Shown here one piece after another: positions 40,007 through 49,184 of a stretch of DNA of 64,000 nucleotides. The stretch spans positions 186,001 through 250,000 of the forward strand of contig CP150548.1 in the NCBI GenBank assembly GCA_049487715.1, given 5' to 3'. The translations under genes and the position numbers were made by a program. Position 1 is the first letter of the stretch. Every line of letters begins with the position of its first letter. The notes under the pieces are model-generated. The model saw only the letters and a list, made by a program, of their open reading frames with translations, was not told the DNA's origin and did no database searches. This DNA is from Pycnococcus provasolii (lineage: Eukaryota > Chlorophyta > Pseudoscourfieldiophyceae > Pseudoscourfieldiales).

Positions 40007-40606
40007 TCACGTGGTGGTGGTGGTGGCCTTCGCTGTCTTCGCCGCCGCCGCCGCCGCCGCCGCCGGAGCGGCTGCTGGCACGATCACACGAAGTTCGTGG
40101 AATTCTGACCAGTGCCTGCCTTTTGCAGTGTGCGCATGCACGAGTGCATCCTTGATTGCCCATCGCGCGCGACGTCTCGTGCGCCTGATCGACACGTTGC
40201 TGCGAGCCAGGCACGCGTCACTGCCGTAGCTTGGATGAGCCATTTCGCGGAAGCGCAGGTTCGCGGGTGATTTGCGTCCGCCCACCGCGGCGCCTCCGTG
40301 CACGCCTCTCCCGGCGCCAGACTTCGACCTCGCCTCTGTGACAAAGGCGCGAAGCTGCGTCTCGTTCTGGAACGACGCAGCCTTGGAATGTCCGAGCACG
40401 CGCCACTGCGGAAGCTGTTTGCGTCCACGGCAAAGTGCCGCGTTGCTTGCGAGGCCGCAGTCGACGTAAATCGACGCGAAGTGCCTTTTCAGCTTACGCG
40501 CCGCCCTTGTGTTATTGCTCGCTCCTAGCGTTTGGTAGAGCAGGAGTTTTTGACCTGCGCACTGCTCGCACCCGGGTATGCCGAATAGCCTTGCTCGTCC
40601 ACGCAT
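40007..40606 (-). CDS. Thioredoxin-fold-like CxxC protein
   Basis: 199 residues from ATG at 40606. The start reads MRGRARLFGIPGCEQCAGQK, an N-terminal beta strand followed by a CxxC active-site-like motif. After a helix come ASIYVDCGLASNAALC and LPQWRVLGHSKAASF, where the P in QLPQW may be the cis-proline, then a C-terminal helix (ETQLRAFVTEARSKSG). This order fits a small thioredoxin/glutaredoxin-like domain of about 100 residues. The rest is basic and Ala-rich with no known domain, ending in a poly-Ala/Thr tail (AAAAAAAAKTAKATTTTT). There is no signal peptide. The redox role is inferred from the motif only. The start codon overlaps the stop of a 9-codon upstream ORF. Confidence 0.6.
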   Translation of the reverse strand: MRGRARLFGIPGCEQCAGQKLLLYQTLGASNNTRAARKLKRHFASIYVDCGLASNAALCRGRKQLPQWRVLGHSKAASFQNETQLRAFVTEARSKSGAGRGVHGGAAVGGRKSPANLRFREMAHPSYGSDACLARSNVSIRRTRRRARWAIKDALVHAHTAKGRHWSEFHELRVIVPAAAPAAAAAAAAKTAKATTTTT

Positions 40607-40635
40607 CAGCTCGAAGCCGGTAGGTAAAAGTCCAT
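40606..40635 (-). promoter_or_regulatory. Upstream ORF overlapping the thioredoxin-like start (TGATG)
   Basis: A nine-codon ORF (MDFYLPASS) ends in TGA, whose last base is the first base of the downstream ATG. This arrangement can allow termination-reinitiation. No in-frame stop separates it from upstream sequence, so it is also the end of a longer low-complexity open frame. Confidence 0.45.
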
Positions 40636-40671
40636 CCTGTTCAGAGAAATTTTTCGAAGAGGGGCGGGGGC

Positions 40672-40731
40672 CCCCCCCCTTTTTTTTTTTTTTTTTTGTG
40701 GGGGGGGGGGGGGGGTGGTGGTGGTGGTGGT

Positions 40732-40792
<61 letters not shown>

Positions 40793-40800
40793 GGGGGGGG
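40672..40800. repeat. Poly(C)/poly(T)/poly(G) tract with a run of about 59 G
   Basis: About ten C, then about 17-18 T, then G-rich DNA including a GGT microsatellite and an uninterrupted G run from about 40732 to 40790. The true length is uncertain because such runs are poorly resolved by sequencing. Confidence 0.9.
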
Positions 40801-40806
40801 AGGGTT

Positions 40807-41841
40807 CGTTCCGCGTTTGTGTTTGGCGGCTTGATGTTTCGAAGAGTTAGGCAGCCTACCGGTACGGGCGTCATAGGGTGTGTGTTTGTCTTCGAAAGGA
40901 AGGCTGCTGCTGCCCTGGAGAGCGTTTGTGAACGCGCTCAGCACCGAAAGGCCTCGGCCGAAAGGCATGGTGACCCCCTGGGGTGTGAGGTGTTGCACAC
41001 CAAACACGATCGTCGCGCCGACACGATCTGGAGTACAATGGACAATACAGTAGTGGACGTTGAAAGGAGGTGAGGTGAGGTGTGGTGTGGTGTGTGCGAG
41101 ACCCGGAACCAGCCAGCAGCCAGCTTACAGTAGACGAACGAGTCACTCGTCAGTTGCACTATCGTAGGAGTCAGTTGTACCGGGTGGAGTTAACAAAAAT
41201 GAAACCATCATGGGACGAATGATCACGTCGACGGATCTATCCCTTTACCTACCCGGTACCTCAGGAAGGGATGGCAATCGCAATCATGGCAATCACCACC
41301 TGACTGCCTGAAGGACCTGATGCCTGACCACCACCACTAGTACTACTGACACTACTACTGTGATGACTGACCAGTGACCACAACAGGCAAGTGGCAACCA
41401 CCACCCCCCAGGCCGACGGGAGCTGTCAGGTTGAAAAGTACCAACCAGAACTACTAAAATACCAACCCCTCCCCCGCGGGAGCCCGGGAGCCTTTCCCTT
41501 CTCTCCCCGACTGATCTCCCCGACTGAACTCCCCGACTGAACTCCCCGACTGAACTCCCCGACTGTTCTGTAAAAGTATGCCTGATCTCGCCCGCCTGAT
41601 TTTTCCTTTTGTTTTCTCTCCTACTGTACTTCCTATCCCCTACGAGGTGGTTTCCTGAATGCCCGAGTGTGTGTCTGTTAACCTCCTCCTTGGACCCGAT
41701 TATTTCGAGTCGGTCTCGAGAGTAACCCCCGCACCGGGCTTTAATCGGGGAGACTCTGTCTGACGCGTTGGCCTATTCCTCTCCTCTCCTTTTCCTTCCT
41801 TCCCAAGGGAGGGTTGTTCATTCCTCCTCTCCCCCTAACTT
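40807..41841. other. Non-coding spacer upstream of the SNX2-like gene
   Basis: About 1 kb with no supported gene. It holds a TGGTG/AGGTG-rich segment (41067-41096), repeated CTGA/ACTGACC words (41325-41380), a 13-base tandem repeat (41503-41567) and one TACTGTAC motif (41622). Confidence 0.6.
41503..41567. repeat. Five tandem copies of a 13-base unit
   Basis: The unit is CTCCCCGACTGAA. Three central copies are identical; the first and last differ at their final bases. Confidence 0.95.
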
Positions 41842-43629
41842 ATGGCGTCCTCCTCCCCGAGTTTGGTCCCCCCCCCTTCGTACGACGACGCCATGGCCTC
41901 CTCCACCCTTTTGGAATCCCCTGAGTCTGAATCTGCTGGTGGTGGTGGTGCTGGTGCTTCTGCTGCTGCCGCCGCCTCGTCGTCGTCATCTGCCCTCGCG
42001 GACGAAAACGCCGTCCTGGAATCCATGGTGCTCAACAACCACGCGGATGACCTCGCACTCATGCCCACAGCCGCATCGTCAGCGGCAACCACGCCGTCAG
42101 GACTCGTATCCACACGAAGTCCCAACGCGGGCGCACTCACGACGCCGCCACCCGTATCCGTCGCGGTCACTGACCCTGTCGTCGACGAAACCAAGAAAAC
42201 CGCACTGGGAACGGGCGCGTTCGTCACCTATTTAATCTCAACGGCAGGAGAAGGCGTGCCAGCGCGAGCGCTCGCCCTGCACGGGGCGGCGCAAGCCGAG
42301 ACGGGCGACACGGAACAAAACGGTGCGGTGCAGCTCAAGGTGAGGCGAAGATTCAGGGACATCGTCACGCTCGCGGACGTGCTTGCAAAAACACTGCGCG
42401 GATTCGCCGTGCCGCCGAGACCGGAGAAGGCGGCGGTCGAGGGCAGGTTTGGCGTCACAAGCAGGCAGTTCGCTGAGGAGAGGCGCAGGGACATCGAGGC
42501 GTACGTCAGGAGGCTCGTCAGGCACCCCGCAGCTGGCTCGGAGACGTCCGTCGTGTGGGCGTTCCTCAGCGTGCGGAGCGCGGAGCTTGAGAAGGATCCG
42601 CAGTGGCGAAAAAGCGTTCTGCTCATGGAGGATGTCTTCCTGCGCGGCGGGGGTGCGCAGCAGCAGGAGCTCGACGCGCAGGAGGCGGCTGAACAACTCA
42701 GCCGAAGCATGCAGGCACTGCCGCCGCCCCCAAAGCAGGGCTTCGGCGCGCGACTGATGGGCGCAGCTGCAAGGCTCGGCGAGAGTGCGCGCAACGCGAT
42801 CTCCCGAGGCAGTTTCACCCCCGGAGCTGCGGGAGACGTACCTGGTGCACCCGCTCCTCGGACGGAGGATGCGACACACAACGAGCGCATCAAGGATCTT
42901 GCAAACGTCGAGCGCCAGCTCGGGCTGGCTTCCGCGTGCGCGGAGCGGTACCTGCGAAGTTTGGAGGAGTCGAGCAGCAGCTCGGGCGACTTTGGCCTCA
43001 GCATGCTTCGGCTGGGAAAACTTGAGGAGACGTGCGCGTCGAAGAGCGGGAGGTACACGGACGTTTCCGTGCCGCTTCGACGGCATGCCGAGGACTGCCG
43101 CCGCGCGGGATCCGCGTCGGTGCGAAGCTCTCGCGTGCAGCGGTACGCCTCTGATCAGTGCGCCATTGCGCTCGGCGCACTTCACGAGCACCTCCTGCTG
43201 TGCCCATCGATGCGGTCAGCCTTCCAGCACCGCAGCGAGGCGATCGCCGCAAACGATTCCGCACTTATGGACCGCACGATCGCGAAGCGCAAGCTCGAGT
43301 CCTTCGAAAATGAGGGTGCTGGCCCGGCCGGCGCGTCGACGGCACTCAGCGGCCCGAGCCACGGCTCGTTCGAGGCGGCTGGCCGCGCGACGAAGCAGGT
43401 GGCCCTAAGCAACAGCGTCGACGTCTCGGAGCGCACGGTGATCGCAACGAACGCGGCTCTGGACGTGATGACGGCGCGAAACGACGAGGAGTGGTCGAGG
43501 TGGCAGGCGGAGCGAAGCTCGGCAATGTGCCGAATGCTGTGGATGCTTGCACGCGTGCACGCCGAGACGGCTGAGCGTAGCTTCCGCGTGTGGCTCGGCG
43601 CTGCTGAGGAGCTGAAGGAGGAGGAGTGA
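41842..43629 (+). CDS. Sorting nexin with PX and BAR-like region (SNX2-like)
   Basis: 595 residues, intronless. A disordered Ala/Ser-rich N-terminus (1-115) is followed by a PX domain at about 120-250: TGAFVTYLISTAGEG, VRRRFRDIVTLADVLAKTLR, FAVPPRPEKAAVEGRFGVTS and RRDIEAYVRRLVRHPA. The R-R-F/Y basic patch, the P-x-x-P/K loop and the final helix fit phosphoinositide binding. The C-terminal 300 residues are helical, with heptads expected of a Vps5/BAR-like coiled coil (HNERIKDLANVERQLGLASA, then DRTIAKRKLESFENE, and WLGAAEELKEEE). This matches plant SNX1/SNX2 proteins, which work with retromer in endosome-to-TGN or vacuolar sorting. The family assignment to SNX2 rather than SNX1 is tentative. 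The stop codon lies inside a short GAGT run. Confidence 0.88.
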   Translation: MASSSPSLVPPPSYDDAMASSTLLESPESESAGGGGAGASAAAAASSSSSALADENAVLESMVLNNHADDLALMPTAASSAATTPSGLVSTRSPNAGALTTPPPVSVAVTDPVVDETKKTALGTGAFVTYLISTAGEGVPARALALHGAAQAETGDTEQNGAVQLKVRRRFRDIVTLADVLAKTLRGFAVPPRPEKAAVEGRFGVTSRQFAEERRRDIEAYVRRLVRHPAAGSETSVVWAFLSVRSAELEKDPQWRKSVLLMEDVFLRGGGAQQQELDAQEAAEQLSRSMQALPPPPKQGFGARLMGAAARLGESARNAISRGSFTPGAAGDVPGAPAPRTEDATHNERIKDLANVERQLGLASACAERYLRSLEESSSSSGDFGLSMLRLGKLEETCASKSGRYTDVSVPLRRHAEDCRRAGSASVRSSRVQRYASDQCAIALGALHEHLLLCPSMRSAFQHRSEAIAANDSALMDRTIAKRKLESFENEGAGPAGASTALSGPSHGSFEAAGRATKQVALSNSVDVSERTVIATNAALDVMTARNDEEWSRWQAERSSAMCRMLWMLARVHAETAERSFRVWLGAAEELKEEE

Positions 43630-44230
43630 GTGAGTGAGTGAGTGAGTAGTCTATTGATAGTGAGTGATTGGCAGCACGAGTGAGTTATTCTTGTGCTGCT
43701 TGTAGTGTATGGACGTTCGGAGTTGTGTTGGACGTTTTCGGAGTGTTGGTGTTTTTTTTTACTAAAAAAAGTAAATAGGGGCCGCTTAAGTTACCTTTTT
43801 TTTTTTTTCCTTCTTCTTTTTTACTAAATGAAGGTACATACTGTAAAAACTTTTTAGGTGTCAACTAGAGGCCTGTGGCAGACTGGCAGGCGCGCTCATG
43901 AGCTCCTTCCTTCATTCATTCATGAGCTTTGGCCGGTCATGCGTGCTCGATGTGGATTCGGGTTACTGTACAGTGGATTCAGTACTATCGTAGTCAAGAG
44001 AAGGCAAGTAGCTCATGCAGGTCATGGATGATGGATGTGTCGGCCTTATCAGTCAGACGGTCATGGAGGTGGTCAAGAATGAGCGAGCTGGTTGGGTTCT
44101 CTTTGGCAACGTGTTGTTGGATCATCAAGCAGCTGTCGCCGAACGTCCTTCCCTCACGCCGTCGCTTCGCATAATCATCATCACCGCATCGCTCCGGTTC
44201 ATTTTAAGCTTGGCGTGGTCGCGTCTACCA
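43630..44230. other. Upstream region of the EF-hand/TIR-like/TPR gene
   Basis: About 600 bases starting with a (GAGT)n run, then AT-rich DNA with T-runs near 43795-43810, and a TACTGTAC motif at 43964. The downstream gene's frame is open back to an ATG at 44015, but that stretch is less coding-like. Confidence 0.55.
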
Positions 44231-46591
44231 ATGTCCATGGCGAGTTCTCAAAGAGCACGCTTGCTCTTTGAGCAAGTCGACACGAACGGCGACGGCGTTC
44301 TATCCGCATACGAACTACGCGCGTGGCTTGAGATGAACGGGGAAGAGTCGCTCGGAAACTCGCTCTTCTCTGCTTTGGATACGGATGGCGACGGGGTCGT
44401 GTCATTGAAGGAGTTCTCAGAGGGATTTGAACAGGTGATGAAGCACAAAAAGGATAGGCTCGGTTCAACCGAGCACGTATTTCCTCAACTCAGCGTGCGT
44501 CTGGCGTGGCTGAGACGATTCGCGGACTCATGCAAGGGCACGAAGTACACGTGGACGGCGAAGGACTTCCTCAAGGCGGAGCATGGAGGAGTGGGAGATG
44601 CCGTCGTGCACGTGTCGACTGACAACTTGCAGGAGCACCGCGCGCGAATGAACGCTGCAGGCAAAGACGGCGACGGTAAGCAAACCACTGTACAGTACGC
44701 GGATATCCCGTTCGACCTCATGACGACGAACGACGTGTGCTTTGGTATCGTCAAGCCTGCGACGGAGCACGTCAGAACCTCGTATGTCGAGTTGCTGAAA
44801 AGCACAGAACCTGCTGAGGTGAAGTCTGCAACGGCGTTCGTGTCGCACGCGTGGAAGTACACATTCGTGAATGTCGTCGACGCGCTTAGCGGTCTCTCTG
44901 AGGATGCGTTCGTGTGGTTCGACGTGTTCACCGTCAACCAACACGCGAGCTTGCAAGTGCCGCCCGACTGGTGGTTCACGACGTTCAAGGAGGCTGTCGC
45001 GAGTATCGGACACACCGTGCTGGTGTTGATGCCATGGGACGACCCCATCCCGCTGACGCGCGCGTGGTGCATCTGGGAGATTCTAAGTACGATTGATGAC
45101 GGCAAGGCGAAGCTCGAGATTTGCTTGCCGGCGGTGGAGCAGAAGGCGTTCGCCAACTTCTTGGTGGAGGAGGGAGCGGGTCAGGTCATTGTGAAGACGA
45201 TCGGCATGGACGTGCAGCGTGCCGAAGCGTGGAAGAAGGAGGATCGCGACGCCATTCTTAACGCTGTGGATGAGTATCCAGGTGGTGCATCAGAGGTGAA
45301 CAAGCGCATCAAAGATCAGATGCGAAGCTGGGTGGTGGAGAGTGCAATCAGTGCATTGGATACGCTGGATTCAGAGAAACGAGCGACATCTGAGCTGTTG
45401 ATGGACGTAGCGAGCTTGCTCGCACGTCAAGGCAAGTACGCCGACGCGGAGCCGCTGTACCGCGAGGCGCTCGACGGTCGTCGTCGCGAGCTGGGTGATA
45501 TACATCCAGACACGCTCGCCTCCATCAACAGCCTCGCGATCTTGCTCAGTGACCAAGGCAAGTACGCCGACGCCGAGCCGCTGTACCGCGAGGCGCTCGA
45601 TGGTAAGCGTCGCGAGCTCGGCGATGCGCATCCAAGCACGCTGAACTCCATCAACAACCTCGCAAGCTTGCTCTCAGATCAAGGCAGGTACGCCGACGCC
45701 GAGCCGCTGTTACGCGAGGCGCTCGATGGTCGTCGTCGCGAGCTCGGCGATGCGCATCCGAGTACGCTGGACTCCATCAACAACCTCGCACTCTTGCTCG
45801 ATAATCAAGGCAAGTATGCCGACGCCGAGCCGCTGTACCGCGAGGCGCTCGACGGATATCGTCGCGTGCTTGGCGATGCGCATCCAGACACGCTCGCCTC
45901 CATCAACAACCTCGCGAACTTGCTCAATCAGCAAGGCAAGTACGCCGACGCCGAGCCGCTGTACCGCGAGGCGCTCGACGGTCGTCGTCGCGAGCTGGGT
46001 GATATACATCCCGACACGCTTATGTCCATCAACAACCTCGCGATCTTGCTCACTGATCAAGGCAAGTACGCCGACGCCGAGCCGCTGTACCGCGAGGCGC
46101 TCGACGGTTTTCGTCGCGAGATCGGCGATGCGCATCCGAGCACGCTTGCGTCCATCAACAACCTCGCGAGCTTGCTCAAGAATCAAGGCAAGTTCGCCGA
46201 CGCGGAGCGGCTGTACCGCGAGGCACTCGACGGTCGTCGTCGCGAGCTCGGCGATGCGCATCCAAGCACGCTCAGATCCATCAACAACCTCGCGAACTTG
46301 CTCAGGAAACGAGGCAAGTATGCCGACGCGGAGCCGCTGTACCGCGAGGCGCTCGACGGTCGTCGTCTCGTACTCGGCGATGCGCATCCACAGTACGGCG
46401 ATTTGTGCTACAATTTCGCGATTTTTCTTGAGGAGCAAAAGAAGTTCATCAAGGCTGGTTCCTTTTACGACCAAGCGGCGCATGCATACGAGCAAAGCTA
46501 CGGCGCAAAACACGAAGAGACGCGTGATGCACGTACAAAAGCTGATGCGTGCCGCAAAAGGCGAAAGCAAGGCCGCGGACGCCTGACGTAA
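44231..46591 (+). CDS. EF-hand / TIR-like / TPR repeat protein
   Basis: 786 residues from ATG at 44231; an upstream ATG at 44015 would add 72 residues of poorer composition. Two EF hands sit at about 17-28 (DTNGDGVLSAYE) and 53-64 (DTDGDGVVSLKE), both with canonical Ca2+ ligands. About 200-300 is a TIR-like domain: ATAFVSHAWKY, then FVWFDVFTVNQH, then HTVLVLMPWDDPIPLTRAWC and IWEIL. The WCxxE segment (Glu about residue 283) lines up with the WCLxEL motif that carries the catalytic Glu of plant TIR NADases. From about 387 come eight 42-residue kinesin-light-chain-like TPRs (GKYADAEPLYREALDG, then GDAHPSTL) and a ninth divergent one. No NB-ARC or NACHT domain is present. Similar FVSHAW-TPR proteins occur in algae and other protists. 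NADase activity and immunity are inference. Confidence 0.83.
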   Translation: MSMASSQRARLLFEQVDTNGDGVLSAYELRAWLEMNGEESLGNSLFSALDTDGDGVVSLKEFSEGFEQVMKHKKDRLGSTEHVFPQLSVRLAWLRRFADSCKGTKYTWTAKDFLKAEHGGVGDAVVHVSTDNLQEHRARMNAAGKDGDGKQTTVQYADIPFDLMTTNDVCFGIVKPATEHVRTSYVELLKSTEPAEVKSATAFVSHAWKYTFVNVVDALSGLSEDAFVWFDVFTVNQHASLQVPPDWWFTTFKEAVASIGHTVLVLMPWDDPIPLTRAWCIWEILSTIDDGKAKLEICLPAVEQKAFANFLVEEGAGQVIVKTIGMDVQRAEAWKKEDRDAILNAVDEYPGGASEVNKRIKDQMRSWVVESAISALDTLDSEKRATSELLMDVASLLARQGKYADAEPLYREALDGRRRELGDIHPDTLASINSLAILLSDQGKYADAEPLYREALDGKRRELGDAHPSTLNSINNLASLLSDQGRYADAEPLLREALDGRRRELGDAHPSTLDSINNLALLLDNQGKYADAEPLYREALDGYRRVLGDAHPDTLASINNLANLLNQQGKYADAEPLYREALDGRRRELGDIHPDTLMSINNLAILLTDQGKYADAEPLYREALDGFRREIGDAHPSTLASINNLASLLKNQGKFADAERLYREALDGRRRELGDAHPSTLRSINNLANLLRKRGKYADAEPLYREALDGRRLVLGDAHPQYGDLCYNFAIFLEEQKKFIKAGSFYDQAAHAYEQSYGAKHEETRDARTKADACRKRRKQGRGRLT
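45391..46400 (+). repeat. Eight near-identical 126-base TPR-coding units
   Basis: Each unit codes one 42-residue TPR. The block beginning CAAGGCAAGTACGCC recurs every 126 bases (45428, 45554, 45680 and onward). Differences concentrate in the positions before the conserved GKYADAEPLYREALDG. Confidence 0.93.
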
Positions 46592-47135
46592 TCAATATTC
46601 TGTAAAATAGGCTACGGTACAGTACCTGTACTGTATATTGGAAAGTAGTAAGGTAAAGGGGAGGGAGAGAGGCTGACGTCAACAAGAAGCAAGAAGAAGC
46701 AAGAGGCAGGTCACATCTAAGATACTTTAGGTAAGGATGGGGATCCCATCCCATCATCACAGGCAGACAGTGAGACAGGTGCGAGGTGGGGAATCACGAA
46801 GTAAACTTTAGGTTCCCGACGAGCACCCTGCCTTTCATAGAGGCTGCATTTGTTGTTGGCGGGACCCATCATCTAAAGGTATTCTATCGCGACTGATCTA
46901 CAATACAATAGTCTATGTTAAGGTAGGAGCGGAGGGAGGGAGGGATCTGACGTACCCTACCACTACATTCTTGCAAAGCGGAAGGAAGCGGGAACGAACA
47001 GAACTACCTTTACCACTACATGCAAGAGCCTACATTTACTGTACCGGGTAGTCTGTGCAAGAGTCCCCCAGGTGGTTCCAGGAGGTTGTTTCGGTGATCC
47101 AGCGCCATCACATCACATCATTAAGGGAAATTCTC
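46592..47135. other. Spacer between the TPR gene and the secreted-protein gene
   Basis: About 540 bases, no gene. It holds GTACAGTA at 46617 followed by CTGTACTGTA, an AAGAAGC repeat near 46685-46702 and TACTGTAC at 47037. The next gene's frame is open from 47055 but first meets ATG at 47136. Confidence 0.6.
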
Positions 47136-49184
47136 ATGATGGCGACCATGCATGTGCACCATAGGGCTACTGGTGGTATGGTATCGCGTCCGTGTTTCTT
47201 GCGTGATTTGCGGCCACTTGGCATGATGCCTCTACTTTGGCTTGCTTGTGTCTTGTGTTTATGGGGGTATGTGTCGACCAACGCAGCGGCCGCAGTCCGT
47301 GCTCCCGCCTTCACGTCCAGGAGTGATGGGCCGCAAGTGGCGGCCCATCGAAGAAGTTGGCAAGGCAACGGGGAGAGAAGGTTGCGTCGACGTGTACTGC
47401 TGCAGGATGCGCAAGACGAAAAAGAGGAAGAAAATAAAGTGGAGGTGCAAGACGAACAGGAAGCGCCAGAGGGAATCAGCCGCGAGGACGAGGCTGTGGG
47501 CGTGAAAGGTGAGACGGACCTCGACGACGAAAACTCCCAGCAAGTGAGCGACGCCGATGACAAGGAGGATGAGGAGGAAATGAGCAACGGGACAGCTCTG
47601 CCGGAGGATGGAGGTGGCGAGTCATACAAAAGCAAGGAGGAGGAAGAGACGCCGCCGCCTCTCACTCAGGATGACGACACGACGGAAGAACACACGGATG
47701 GAACGGAGGACGTCGACGTCGAAGAGCCTGGAAGCTCGGACGGGGTGAGCTACCGGGATGAGGAGGAAGGCGTGGCTCCAACTGCAAATGAGTCTTCAAG
47801 TGAGGCTGACGTGCAGGAGGAGCAATTATCGCCTGAAGATGAGGAGGCGGATGAGGCGGCGGGTGAGAACGACACCGCCACCGAGGAGGGAGCTGAGGGA
47901 GTAGCGACAGAGAAGGAGGAGGCACCGGTGGAGGCAGAGGCGCCGGCGGAGGAGGCGCCGGTGGAGGAGGCGCCAGCATCGACAGAGGAGGAGGTGGAGA
48001 CGCCGGCGGAGGCACCGGAGGAGGAGGCGCCGGAGGAGGAGGCGCCGGCACAGACTGAAGAGGAGGAGGCGCCAGCATCGACAGAGTCGGCGGCGGAATC
48101 GGACGACGAGCAGCAGCAGCAGGAGGCGCCGGAGGATAAGGCGCCGGCGGAGGAGACGCCTGCACAGACTGAAGAGGAGGAGGCGCCGGCATCGACAGAG
48201 GAGGAGGCGCCGGCACAGACTGAAGAGGAGGAGGCGCCAGCATCGACAAAGTCGGTGGCGGAATCGGACGACGAGCAGCAGCAGCAGCAGAAGGCGCCGG
48301 CGGAGGAGACGCAGGAGGAGGAGGCGCCGGCATCGACTGAAGAGGAGGAGGCGCCGGCATCGACAGAGTCGGCGCCGGCATCGACAGAGGAGGAAGAAGA
48401 GGTGCAGGAGGAGGCGCAGGAGGAGGCGCAGGAGGAGGAGGCGCCAGCATCGACAGAGTCGACGCCGGCATCGACAGAGGAGGAAGAAGAGGTGCAGGAG
48501 GAGGCGCCGGCATCGACAGGGACATCGGCGGAGGCAGCGGACGATGAGCAGCAGCAAGACACATACGTTGAGGAGGCGCAAGCGGGAGATACGTACGGCG
48601 GAAAGACTTTCTCAGGGGCATTTGCTGCCCGGCCGCGCCGCGTGAGTCGTGGACGTAGCACAGCCTCTCGACCAGTGCGGCAGGCTCCCGTCAGGCGTCC
48701 TCGCCCGCAAAGGCAACGCCGTGATAAGCCGCCATCGAAGGCCACCTTGGCACAGATGCAGGAGGCGGCTGAGGTAAGGGCGAAGTACGAGGGCAACCAG
48801 TTCAATCTGCACGGAAAGCGCGCGAACGAGAGGCGCGCTAACGCACTCTTCACAAGGCCAAACAACGAGCACTTCGCCCGTCAGAGCTTATCCGTGATGA
48901 AGTCTGCGGACCGTCCGATGGCTAATCACGGTCGTATGCAGCAATTCCTGTCAAAGGCACGATCGCGCTCGAAGCACATGGGTCGCCGCTCGGGGGCTTT
49001 GTCGAGCACGTCCCACCTGAAGCATGCTGAGTACACCGGCAAGTCGTATTCGGATACCCGTGGTCCACGCGTTCGTCGTGGCGATGCTTCCCACGTGCGG
49101 GCGGGCGAGCAAGCTCGCACGCACATGCTCCGAGCGGCGAAGGAGCACCCTCGTCCAAGAGGAAGGAGAGGAAGCCTGATTTAA
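47136..49184 (+). CDS. Secreted low-complexity protein, acidic repeat block then basic block
   Basis: 682 residues from ATG at 47136. A hydrophobic signal-peptide core lies at about 25-50 (MMPLLWLACVLCLWGYVSTN) followed by Ala-rich sequence as at a cleavage site. Residues of about 80-480 are extremely acidic, with imperfect repeats of EEEAPASTES, EEAPAQTEEE and DDEQQQQ. From about 490 the charge reverses: ARPRRVSRGRSTASRPVRQA, RRPRPQRQRRDKP, then a more ordered-looking segment (EVRAKYEGNQFNLHGKRANE) and a basic tail (RPRGRRGSLI). Acid-then-base blocks occur in secreted matrix or mineral-associated proteins, but no family is recognised. The repeats also open long antisense frames, which are artefacts. 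A wall or matrix role is inference. Confidence 0.75.
   Translation: MMATMHVHHRATGGMVSRPCFLRDLRPLGMMPLLWLACVLCLWGYVSTNAAAAVRAPAFTSRSDGPQVAAHRRSWQGNGERRLRRRVLLQDAQDEKEEENKVEVQDEQEAPEGISREDEAVGVKGETDLDDENSQQVSDADDKEDEEEMSNGTALPEDGGGESYKSKEEEETPPPLTQDDDTTEEHTDGTEDVDVEEPGSSDGVSYRDEEEGVAPTANESSSEADVQEEQLSPEDEEADEAAGENDTATEEGAEGVATEKEEAPVEAEAPAEEAPVEEAPASTEEEVETPAEAPEEEAPEEEAPAQTEEEEAPASTESAAESDDEQQQQEAPEDKAPAEETPAQTEEEEAPASTEEEAPAQTEEEEAPASTKSVAESDDEQQQQQKAPAEETQEEEAPASTEEEEAPASTESAPASTEEEEEVQEEAQEEAQEEEAPASTESTPASTEEEEEVQEEAPASTGTSAEAADDEQQQDTYVEEAQAGDTYGGKTFSGAFAARPRRVSRGRSTASRPVRQAPVRRPRPQRQRRDKPPSKATLAQMQEAAEVRAKYEGNQFNLHGKRANERRANALFTRPNNEHFARQSLSVMKSADRPMANHGRMQQFLSKARSRSKHMGRRSGALSSTSHLKHAEYTGKSYSDTRGPRVRRGDASHVRAGEQARTHMLRAAKEHPRPRGRRGSLI

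Noticed and set aside
45391-46400. CRISPR-like or satellite array
   Set aside because: The 126-base periodicity codes for TPRs in one open frame; there are no spacers of constant size.
47662-48865. Long minus-strand open frames of 251-371 residues
   Set aside because: They are antisense readings of the acidic repeats of the secreted protein and consist of Ser/Ala, Pro/Ala or Leu/Arg simple sequence.
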